Assembly: GCA_902492015.1 (NCBI GenBank)
Contig: CABUJR010000006.1
Location: 70,773-134,772 of the forward strand
Reading direction: 5' to 3'
From: an uncultured Eubacteriales bacterium
GTDB lineage: Bacteria; Bacillota; Clostridia; TANB77; CAG-508
DNA length: 64,000 bases
The position numbers and the translations under genes are program-made. Positions 37,437 to 44,589 of this stretch are shown here, in pieces (the stretch's first letter is position 1; each line of letters opens with the position of its first letter). Under the pieces are notes generated by a model. It made no database searches and was not told the origin of the DNA. It saw nothing but the letters and a program-made list of their open reading frames with translations.

Positions 37437-37443
37437 TTAAAAA

Positions 37444-37578
37444 CTATTTTTTTGCATATTTTCCGCAATCACATTCATCATTGTATTTTTTATATCTGCC
37501 TGTTTTATCACAATCTGCTTTTGTAGTAGAGTGATTACCTTTCCAGTAATAACAATATTGACACTCTTGAGTTGCCAT
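37444..37578 (-). CDS. Small Cys-rich protein (44 residues), uncharacterised
   Basis: A 44-residue frame starting ATG at 37578 with a near-perfect ribosome site GGAGGTGAAGTA directly upstream and its own terminator. It has five Cys: a CxxC at 6 and 9, Cys23, and a CxC at 36 and 38, with His16 between. It is also rich in Lys and Tyr. The pattern suggests a metal-binding or disulfide-rich miniprotein. I know no family name for it. It is monocistronic, between aspartate kinase and the Cps regulatory operon. Confidence 0.8.
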   Translation of the reverse strand: MATQECQYCYYWKGNHSTTKADCDKTGRYKKYNDECDCGKYAKK

Positions 37579-37719
37579 ATTACTTCACCTCCGATTAGAT
37601 TGTTCTTAATTAGGTTTAAATGGGCTTTTAATTTTTATGCTAATTTAATACCAATTAAACTAAATTTAGAATTATTTCTAATAATTATTTTAACAGAAAA
37701 AACATAAAACGTCAACTTT

Positions 37720-38424
37720 CTATAAATCTTCACCTTTTAAAATAATTTCTGCATTATCATTTGATATTTTTTTAAACTCTTCTTCTGAAATAATTTTTTC
37801 AATCCTTTTTATTGCTTTTGGAATTTTAGGATATATACTGTTTTCTCTGTGAACATCTGATCCTAACAAAGATATTAAGTTTTCTTTAAACATTCTCTTT
37901 ACAGTTTTTTTTGCTGCTCCTCCATATACTCCTAAAATACTACCATAATTACTTTGAAAAATAACTCCTAATTCTTTAAGTTCATAAAGCAAATTAAAAT
38001 TTTTATGAACTATACTATATCTTTCAGGATGAGCTAAAATTAATTTATAATCATTATTTTTTAGGTTATTTAAAACATCCTTTAAATTTGGAAAATTAAG
38101 TCTTAAAGGCAATTCTATAAGTATGTAATTAGTTCCATTTATGGTAGATGCTTTGTATTCTTTCAATAAATCTACTATATTATAAGTTAAAAATATTTCA
38201 CTACCTAAAACAATATCTAAAGTTTCTTTTTCTTGTTTTAAATCCTCTATTAATTTCTTTCTTTTGTATTCTGGGACTTCAAAACAATCTACAGCATAAT
38301 GAGAAGTTGAAACTATTTTACTAAATCCGGCTTGTTTTGCTTCTATTAATAGCCTTGTACTTTCATCATAATCTTTAGAGCCATCATCAATAGCTGGTAG
38401 TATATGAGAATGAAAATCAATCAT
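37720..38424 (-). CDS. Tyrosine-protein phosphatase, CpsB/YwqE type (PHP fold)
   Basis: 234 residues. The metal-dependent phosphatase of the polymerase-and-histidinol-phosphatase fold has IDFHSHILPAIDDGSKDYDES at the start (HxHxxP with the next Asp-Gly-Ser) and STSHY, ILAHPERY and LLGSDVHRE carrying the other metal ligands. It dephosphorylates the CpsD-type kinase encoded just upstream, 17 bases away. Last gene of the cpsC-cpsD-cpsB-like operon. Confidence 0.92.
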   Translation of the reverse strand: MIDFHSHILPAIDDGSKDYDESTRLLIEAKQAGFSKIVSTSHYAVDCFEVPEYKRKKLIEDLKQEKETLDIVLGSEIFLTYNIVDLLKEYKASTINGTNYILIELPLRLNFPNLKDVLNNLKNNDYKLILAHPERYSIVHKNFNLLYELKELGVIFQSNYGSILGVYGGAAKKTVKRMFKENLISLLGSDVHRENSIYPKIPKAIKRIEKIISEEEFKKISNDNAEIILKGEDL

Positions 38425-38441
38425 TTTTATTTTGTTTCCTT

Positions 38442-39170
38442 TTACTTTCTACGTTTTGGTTTAAAATTTGTTAATCTTTCACCATAATAATATGAATTTT
38501 CATAAGTTTTTGATGACATTTGAACTTTATTTAAAACAATTCCTGCTACTTTTCCACCAACTTTTTCAATAGTGTCTCTAGCTTTTATTAAGTCCTCTTT
38601 TTTAGTAATATTTTGAGCAGAAACAATTATATTAAAGTCTACTAATCTTGATATAATTAGGGCATCAGCAACTATTAAGCAAGGTGGAGCATCAAAAATT
38701 ATTACATCAAACTTATCCATTAATTTATCTTTTATTTTTTCCATTTTAGAAGATACTAATAATTCAGATGGATTTGGTGGAACACTTCCAGCTGCAATTA
38801 AATACAAATTATCTATATATGTTGCTTGTATATAGTTTTCTATATTATCTTTATTACCTTTAAAATCTTGGTCAACAACACCTGATAAATAATTTGATAA
38901 TCCTGGTCTTGGACGTAAATTGAATAATGTATATTGACGTCCTTTTCTCATATCTGTATCAATTATTAAAACTTTTTTATCTATTTGCGCAAATGCTGCT
39001 GCTAAATTTGCTGATACAAAGCTTTTTCCTTCACCAGGTACTGTACTTGTTACAACCATAACTTTTTTTTCAGAGTCTGCATTCATAAATTGAATATTTG
39101 TTCTTAAGTTTCTAAACATCTCTGCTTCAGGAGATTTTGGAGTTTCATAAACTACGATTTCGCTTTTCAT
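38442..39170 (-). CDS. Bacterial tyrosine kinase, CpsD/CapB type
   Basis: 242 residues. The BY-kinase catalytic part has Walker A STVPGEGKSF, Walker A' LIIDTDMRKGRQ and Walker B VIIFDAPP. The C-terminal Tyr cluster (YENSYYYGE, about residues 224-232) is where these kinases autophosphorylate. It needs the membrane partner encoded upstream, with which its start codon overlaps (TAATG), indicating translational coupling. It controls chain length or export of surface polysaccharide in relatives. Confidence 0.93.
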   Translation of the reverse strand: MKSEIVVYETPKSPEAEMFRNLRTNIQFMNADSEKKVMVVTSTVPGEGKSFVSANLAAAFAQIDKKVLIIDTDMRKGRQYTLFNLRPRPGLSNYLSGVVDQDFKGNKDNIENYIQATYIDNLYLIAAGSVPPNPSELLVSSKMEKIKDKLMDKFDVIIFDAPPCLIVADALIISRLVDFNIIVSAQNITKKEDLIKARDTIEKVGGKVAGIVLNKVQMSSKTYENSYYYGERLTNFKPKRRK

Positions 39171-40009
39171 TATCTCTTTCCTCCTTTTCTTTTTACATTT
39201 CTTCTAGATTGTGTTCTCCTTGAATCATCATTTTCATCTTTTCTAGTACTAGATTCACGCTCTATATTTTTGAAATCTAATTCTGATAATTTTACATTTT
39301 TTGTATATTTTGATTTTTTCTTATAACTGTCATCAGTTAATGCAATAGAAGCTAGTACTGGTAAATTCAAAGCTTTTTCTATATCTATATCTGATTTTAC
39401 AGTTGTGTCTAACATATTGATTAATAATATATAGGCAAATACTAATATTGCTCCAACAAAAGCAAAAATTAAAACATTTTTTGATAAATGAATATTACAT
39501 GGCTCTTGTGGTAATTGAGCTTCATCTAATATGTGAACATTTCTTATATTATATAATCCCTCAACTTTATCAGCAAAAACTTTAGCAAATTCTGTTGCAA
39601 TGTCATAAGCAAGTTTAGGATCTTCATTTGTAACTGTAACTCTAATTAATTCAGTATCTGAAATAGAATTTACAGCTATGTTTTCTTGTATTTCTGATGT
39701 TGGAATATCAAGATGCAAATTTTCTTTTACTGTATCTGCGACAATTCTACTTTTTGCAATTTCTCTATAATTTTCAACTAGCTTTGAGTTTATTGTTATA
39801 TCTGTAGTTGAAATAGATGTTGTTGAATCTGTTGTAGCTTCTGTTCCTAATTGGACTAAAACTAAACTTATTGAAGCCTCATATTCTGGTACAATAAATT
39901 TTAAAGTGTAAATTGCTCCCATTATAGCAAAAATAATTATTACTAAAATTATTAGTAATTTTTTTTCTAAAAACATTGATATTAGTTCTTTTAAATCTAG
40001 TTCTTCCAT
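39170..40009 (-). CDS. Wzz/CpsC-type membrane adaptor of the tyrosine kinase
   Basis: 279 residues. It has the Wzz-domain start ELDLKELISMFLEKKLLII, a membrane segment (about 15-35), an extracytoplasmic domain with YEASISLVLVQLG and IVADTVKENLHL, then a second segment (about 180-200) after LDEAQLPQEPCNIHLSKN. The cytoplasmic tail of about 75 residues is longer and far more basic (ending KRKGGKR) than the usual CpsC tail that activates CpsD. It is the first gene of the operon. Confidence 0.88.
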   Translation of the reverse strand: MEELDLKELISMFLEKKLLIILVIIIFAIMGAIYTLKFIVPEYEASISLVLVQLGTEATTDSTTSISTTDITINSKLVENYREIAKSRIVADTVKENLHLDIPTSEIQENIAVNSISDTELIRVTVTNEDPKLAYDIATEFAKVFADKVEGLYNIRNVHILDEAQLPQEPCNIHLSKNVLIFAFVGAILVFAYILLINMLDTTVKSDIDIEKALNLPVLASIALTDDSYKKKSKYTKNVKLSELDFKNIERESSTRKDENDDSRRTQSRRNVKRKGGKR

Positions 40010-40040
40010 GACCCCTCCAATTAAAATAATAGTTAATTAA

Positions 40041-40080
40041 AAAAAGCAACTACTAATAATCAATTAATAGTTGTTTTTTT
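40041..40080. terminator. Bidirectional-looking terminator between prfB and the Cps operon
   Basis: CAACTA (40047-40052) pairs with TAGTTG (40068-40073), with inner TAAT/ATTA pairing and seven Ts following on either strand. Confidence 0.75.
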
Positions 40081-40261
40081 CCAATTATTATACATCTATT
40101 ACTGATTTTCATTTGTTCAACCAAATTATATATTATATATATTTTTTTTGCAATATATTTTTTATTTTTACTATCATAATTTCTTTTTTATTAAAAATTA
40201 CTTCAAGCTTTATATAAATGAGAAGATTAAAGACGAATTATGTCGTATAAAATTTTCATTT

Positions 40262-41362
40262 TTACAAAATTTTTTTCAAATATTCATACATAAATTGATT
40301 TAAATCTCCATCCATAACTGCTTCTACATTTCCAACTTCATAATTTGTTCTATGATCTTTTACCAAAGTATATGGACAAAAAACATAAGAACGTATTTGA
40401 CTTCCCCAAGCTATGTCCTTTTGTTCTCCTTTTAATTCGTCTATTGTTTCTTTATTTTGTTTTTCTTTCAAATCTAATAATTTAGATTTTAGCATTTTCA
40501 TTGCTGTTTCTTTATTCATTGTTTGAGAACGTTCAGATTGACAAGCTACAACAATATTTGTTGGAATATGTGTTATTCTTACGGCAGAATCTGTCTTGTT
40601 TATATGTTGTCCACCTGCTCCAGAAGCTCTATAAGTATCTATTCTTAAATCTTCAGGATTTATTTGTACTTCTAAATCATCTGTTATCTCTGGTAAAACT
40701 TCAACAGAAGCAAAAGAAGTATGTCTCCTTCCCCCACTATCAAAAGGAGATATCCTTACTAATCTATGAACTCCCATTTCCCCTTTTAAATATCCATAGG
40801 CATTATCACCAGATATTAAAGCAGTAACACTTTTTATTCCTGCCTCATCACCTTCTAAATAATCTAATTCTTTAAGAATAAATCCATTTGATGAAGCCCA
40901 TTTTCCATACATTCTATATAACATTTGCACCCAGTCCTGTGATTCAGTGCCACCAGCACCAGGATGTAATGTAATAATTGCATTATTTGAATCATATTTT
41001 CCAGAAAACAATGTTTGGATTTCTAAATCTTCTAATTTTTTTTCTATCTTTTTCGAATTTGAAATTAATTCATTTAATAATTCTTCATCTAATTCTATTT
41101 CTAATAATTTATTTATTTCAAACAAATTATTTAATTCGGAAAAAATATCTTCAAATGTTTTTATTTTTTTTTGTAAATTTTTTATTTTAGAAAAAATTTT
41201 GGTAGAATTTTCAGAATCTTGCCAAAAGTTTTCTTCTAAGGATTTGTTTTCTAGATTTTTAAGTTCTGATTTTAATTCTTCGATTTTTATAGATTTTTTT
41301 ATTTCTAAGAGTTTTTTATTTAAATTATTTAAAAATTTAAGATTTTCTTCTAGCTCTAACAC
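40262..41362 (-). CDS. prfB: Peptide chain release factor 2, without programmed frameshift
   Basis: 366 residues from a GTG start with AAAGGA eleven bases upstream. It releases peptides at UGA and UAA. The recognition tripeptide SPF (RISPFDSGG) and the catalytic GGQ loop SGAGGQHINKTDSAVR are present. The N-terminal helical region continues in one frame through LLEIKKSIKIEELKSELKN. This is where most prfB genes have an in-frame UGA and a +1 slip, and there is none here. In Bacillota prfB usually follows secA. Here 15.5 kb of accessory DNA separates them. Confidence 0.95.
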   Translation of the reverse strand: MLELEENLKFLNNLNKKLLEIKKSIKIEELKSELKNLENKSLEENFWQDSENSTKIFSKIKNLQKKIKTFEDIFSELNNLFEINKLLEIELDEELLNELISNSKKIEKKLEDLEIQTLFSGKYDSNNAIITLHPGAGGTESQDWVQMLYRMYGKWASSNGFILKELDYLEGDEAGIKSVTALISGDNAYGYLKGEMGVHRLVRISPFDSGGRRHTSFASVEVLPEITDDLEVQINPEDLRIDTYRASGAGGQHINKTDSAVRITHIPTNIVVACQSERSQTMNKETAMKMLKSKLLDLKEKQNKETIDELKGEQKDIAWGSQIRSYVFCPYTLVKDHRTNYEVGNVEAVMDGDLNQFMYEYLKKIL

Positions 41363-41483
41363 TTTAAAAATTATCCTTTCAAAAAATTACTAACATATTA
41401 TATCATACTGCATAAATGAAAACAAGAATAATAAAGTCAATAGATATAGTATGATTTTGGACAAAAAAACATATCATTGCATG

Positions 41484-41516
41484 GAAAAGCACCTGCAAGA
41501 CAAGTCTCACAGGTGC
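41484..41516 (-). terminator. Long-stem terminator of the foreign-looking gene
   Basis: GCACCTG (41489-41495) pairs with CAGGTGC (41510-41516), with an inner AGAC/GTCT stem and TTTT on the minus strand. Confidence 0.8.
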
Positions 41517-41537
41517 ATAGTAACTCTAGAGTTAGAG

Positions 41538-42230
41538 TTAGATTTCCATCAATCTAATCATTTCCGATTTTTTTGATGGTTCAATTTTGGCAATCTTAAA
41601 TACATTAGGTGTGATCCATTCCTTTGCAGGGGAGCTCCCTTGTATTAATTCACCAAAGTCGTCTTGCTGCTCGCTCCAGGTCTCCTTGATTTCATCCGGG
41701 ACAATAAACAGAAACTCTGGCTTGAGTAAAACGTTCCCTCTCACCAGGTCAGCTTCTTTTAGCTCATTCCAAAGCTCATCAAGCTTTCTTTCTGTTTCTT
41801 TCAGTTTCTCCATGTCTATAGGATGTATCCCCATATAGCGGATATAATCTTGGCTACGAAATTTGTAATTCAGTTCTATGCATTCGTAAATCTTATCAGA
41901 GCACATAATTGCTTTCGTAGCAGTTTCTTTTGATTCTACGTAATCGGAAGACAACTGTAAAATGAAATTTTCATTTTTCCATTTGGTTTTTACTTCTCCC
42001 AAAAATGGAAAAGTTCCTAGTATGGGGATGTCGTCTCCGCCGCTATAGAAATGGGGCTCCATTTCGTTATAAGATATTTCCAGCAACGTGTGGGAACTTG
42101 AATCTAGTGTTGATATACATTCGCCACAACAAAATGCAATTGGAAAAATTTCAATCTCTCCTTTTTTATTTACATGGACATTCCGAATAAATGTGATCGG
42201 AGTTACTTTGTAGCTGTAGCATTTTTCCAT
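41538..42230 (-). CDS. Uncharacterised protein of foreign composition
   Basis: 230 residues from the ATG at 42230, placed after AAGGAGGA. An in-frame ATG 48 bases upstream has no ribosome site. No signal peptide or membrane segment, and no family I can name. It contains CCGECIST near residue 37, a Trp-rich middle, a helical stretch MEKLKETERKLDELWNELKEAD, and a proline-bounded end. Codon choice and base composition are noticeably more G+C-rich than the flanking genes, and it has its own strong terminator, so it was probably acquired recently. It may be a cytoplasmic cargo gene of the accessory region. Confidence 0.6.
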   Translation of the reverse strand: MEKCYSYKVTPITFIRNVHVNKKGEIEIFPIAFCCGECISTLDSSSHTLLEISYNEMEPHFYSGGDDIPILGTFPFLGEVKTKWKNENFILQLSSDYVESKETATKAIMCSDKIYECIELNYKFRSQDYIRYMGIHPIDMEKLKETERKLDELWNELKEADLVRGNVLLKPEFLFIVPDEIKETWSEQQDDFGELIQGSSPAKEWITPNVFKIAKIEPSKKSEMIRLMEI

Positions 42231-42347
42231 AATTTTCTCCTCCTTGGGAATAAATGTTTTTATGTTAACTCTAAACATTATAACATTTTTTTACATATTT
42301 TTCAAGTTACAAGGATTTTCCATTTATTATTGTTTAATATTTCTTTT

Positions 42348-42524
42348 TTAGCTTGCTCCACTTAAAGAAATTATAAATAGGAAAGGCAATGATAATATTA
42401 AGATACATAAAACAACAGATAATGTTATTATTAATAAAATAAATATTATTCCAGATATTTTAAACTTTTTATGTTTTTTAAGCCTAGTTATATCTTCTTC
42501 TAATTCTTTTTCCCATTTATCCAT
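42348..42524 (-). CDS. Small single-pass membrane protein (58 residues)
   Basis: A 58-residue frame, ATG at 42524, AAGGA twelve bases upstream, stop at 42348. A charged amphipathic N-terminus (DKWEKELEEDITRLKKHKK) is followed by about 33 hydrophobic residues (24-55), enough for one long or two short membrane passes. It lies 46 bases after the larger membrane protein at 42571-43272 on the same strand and may be its operon partner. Such charged-then-hydrophobic miniproteins often act as membrane subunits or toxins, but nothing here decides. Confidence 0.55.
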   Translation of the reverse strand: MDKWEKELEEDITRLKKHKKFKISGIIFILLIITLSVVLCILILSLPFLFIISLSGAS

Positions 42525-42570
42525 TTATTTTTATATTCCTTTCAAGCTCAATAGTACATACTGATTTAAA

Positions 42571-43272
42571 TTATTCCATGTTTTCTGTAATTTGATTAGC
42601 AGTTAATTGAAATTGATTTTTTGAGTTTAATAAATTGTCATTATATTCTACTAAATTTTCTGTCCTATTATGTAAAATATATATAATTAGACTAAATGCA
42701 ATTATTGTTACTAACATGCTTATTATTATCATATTTTTTTTATGTTTAATCTTATTGTTTTCTATATTTACAGTATTTAAATATCCTATAAAAATAAGTA
42801 TTAAACTTATTATTAAAAATTTTATAATATTTATGATTCTTTTGTATATATTGGCATTACTCATTATATTTCCTAATGTAGAGTAACCATCATCAAATAT
42901 ATGTATTCTTATAATGCATATATAATTATTATCATCATATTCTTTCTTACCTTTAAGTGTCATCTCTGGTGAATCAAAATCTTGCATATACTCTAATTTA
43001 TTTTTTTCATATTCTTCTTTAGATATTTTAAATATTAATTCTCTATTCTTACCATGGCTAGACAAATCAGAAAAGCTGTTAGCACTTATTAATTCCAAAC
43101 TATTAGTATATGTCTTATATAATCCTAGCCAATTTATAATTTGTTCCTTCATGTTTTCAGAAATAAATTTAAGATTATTTTGAGAATACCAAAGATCTAA
43201 TCTATAATCAACAAATAAAACAATTATAATGCTAATAATAGCAATAATATTGGCAACATTAATTTTTTTCAT
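42571..43272 (-). CDS. Three-segment membrane protein, short paralogue
   Basis: 233 residues, no known family. A membrane segment (about 5-22) is followed by about 125 outside residues with the shared segments YTNSLELIS, ELIFKISKEEYEKNKL, SPEMTLK and KEYDDNNYICII. Two more segments (about 147-165 and 177-198) and a short polar tail follow. It is clearly a duplicate of the N-terminal 200 residues of the protein at 48506-49696, with matching DNA over long stretches, but lacks its C-terminal domain. The ribosome site AGGAGAAAAG is identical in both copies. Confidence 0.75.
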   Translation of the reverse strand: MKKINVANIIAIISIIIVLFVDYRLDLWYSQNNLKFISENMKEQIINWLGLYKTYTNSLELISANSFSDLSSHGKNRELIFKISKEEYEKNKLEYMQDFDSPEMTLKGKKEYDDNNYICIIRIHIFDDGYSTLGNIMSNANIYKRIINIIKFLIISLILIFIGYLNTVNIENNKIKHKKNMIIISMLVTIIAFSLIIYILHNRTENLVEYNDNLLNSKNQFQLTANQITENME

Positions 43273-43390
43273 CTTTTCTCCTATAGCCTATGCATAATTT
43301 ATAATAATACTTAATTAAATATATATTTATTATAAACTATATTTACCTCAATATTATCCTTTTAATTTTATTTATTATTGAAATTATGTA

Positions 43391-43780
43391 CTAATAATCA
43401 ATTCTCTCAATTTTGAAAATAACAGGTCTAGTTCCATCAGAACAACAAGCTATCATCGTATTTTCTTTTTTCATCCATCCTTTCATAATAGAACCACCTT
43501 GTAACCCTGTATAAATATATCTTGAAATTGCATCCCATAATTCTGAACAATGTGGCATTTTAGGTCCTCCCGCAACAGTATCAGGATTAGCATTTGTTTT
43601 TACTAAGGTATTTAATCCCATATGCCAAAAATCGTCTTTTTCTCCGTCTCTTTCAAAAACGAATTCATCTCCTACATTATAACAAGGACAAGCTCTGGCT
43701 TTTGGGTCAGTGCAATACTGTTCCTGTAATTCTGGATATAATTTTTTATCAATTACTGTAACTTTTACTTTATGTTTCAT
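43391..43780 (-). CDS. TIGR04076-family Cys-containing protein
   Basis: 129 residues. The pattern KVTVIDKKLYPELQEQYC, then CPCYNVGDEFVFE and IACCSDGTRPVIFKIER is that of the TIGR04076 family, found widely in anaerobes. The family has no established function, though its conserved Cys residues (here in ARACPC and ACC) suggest metal or cofactor binding. The ribosome site is GGAGGAATATT. It is a single gene between terminator-like gaps. Confidence 0.8.
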   Translation of the reverse strand: MKHKVKVTVIDKKLYPELQEQYCTDPKARACPCYNVGDEFVFERDGEKDDFWHMGLNTLVKTNANPDTVAGGPKMPHCSELWDAISRYIYTGLQGGSIMKGWMKKENTMIACCSDGTRPVIFKIERIDY

Positions 43781-43919
43781 AATATTCCTCCTCCAAAGTC
43801 TGATTCAAATTCTTTTTTTCTATGAATCCCACAAACTTCCTAACAATAATTTAATTTTTATCATTCTGATTATATCATAACAAACAGGTAATTTACAATT
43901 AATTAACTTTATTTGTATG

Positions 43920-44369
43920 TTACTTATTATCTTTCCACTCGTGATAAAGTATATCTTTTAAAACTAGCATACTATCCAAATTACTATAATTATATTCTTT
44001 TTCTAAACTATTAAGCAATTCTCTAATTTTTAAAGCATATTTTGATATGTCTACTTTATTTTGATATGTTGCAAGTACAGGATATTTCTTACTCCAAGCA
44101 CTTGTCCAATTAATTTTTTCTTCTTTTTTTTCATCTACATTTTTTATTACTTCTTCTATTTCTTTCATATCAATATCAAATTCTATTAATTCATCTAATG
44201 ATAAATTATATAACTTGGCTAGCCTTTTTGCTTGATAAATATCTGGAACAGTTTCATCTGTTTCCCATTTTGAAATTGTTTGTCTACTTACACCTAATTT
44301 TTCAGCAACTATTTCTTGTGATAATCCTACTTTTTTTCTTGCTTTAAATAAATTATTTCCTAAATTCAT
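43920..44369 (-). CDS. XRE-family transcriptional regulator
   Basis: 149 residues. The N-terminal helix-turn-helix (about 5-62) has LFKARKKVGLSQEIVAEKLGVSRQTISKWETDETVPD, given here only to locate it at residues 7-43. The rest is helical with a Glu/Lys linker (68-83) and an unassigned C-terminal domain. This matches the common Clostridia group of short XRE regulators that control transport or drug-response genes. It lies between the TIGR04076 gene and the MATE transporter on the same strand and might control either (inferred). The ribosome site is GGGAGG. Confidence 0.88.
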   Translation of the reverse strand: MNLGNNLFKARKKVGLSQEIVAEKLGVSRQTISKWETDETVPDIYQAKRLAKLYNLSLDELIEFDIDMKEIEEVIKNVDEKKEEKINWTSAWSKKYPVLATYQNKVDISKYALKIRELLNSLEKEYNYSNLDSMLVLKDILYHEWKDNK

Positions 44370-44483
44370 TTTATCTACCTCCCAATTTAAGTGTACTATT
44401 TTTGTTACAATTTTGCTATCAATTATGTCTTACAATTTTGCAAATTTTATTAACATTTTTAATTTATTAGGATTATAATACAA

Positions 44484-44513
44484 AGGACAGATACTGCGAA
44501 AACTATCTGTCCT
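44484..44513 (-). terminator. Hairpin downstream of the MATE gene
   Basis: AGGACAGATA (44484-44493) pairs perfectly with TATCTGTCCT (44504-44513). The T-run on the minus strand is short. Confidence 0.6.
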
Positions 44514-44589
44514 AATTCCTTGTTTTTCATTATATCATACTTATTAATTTTTATCTCAAATTACAATAATTTAAATTATTTTTTCTTAT

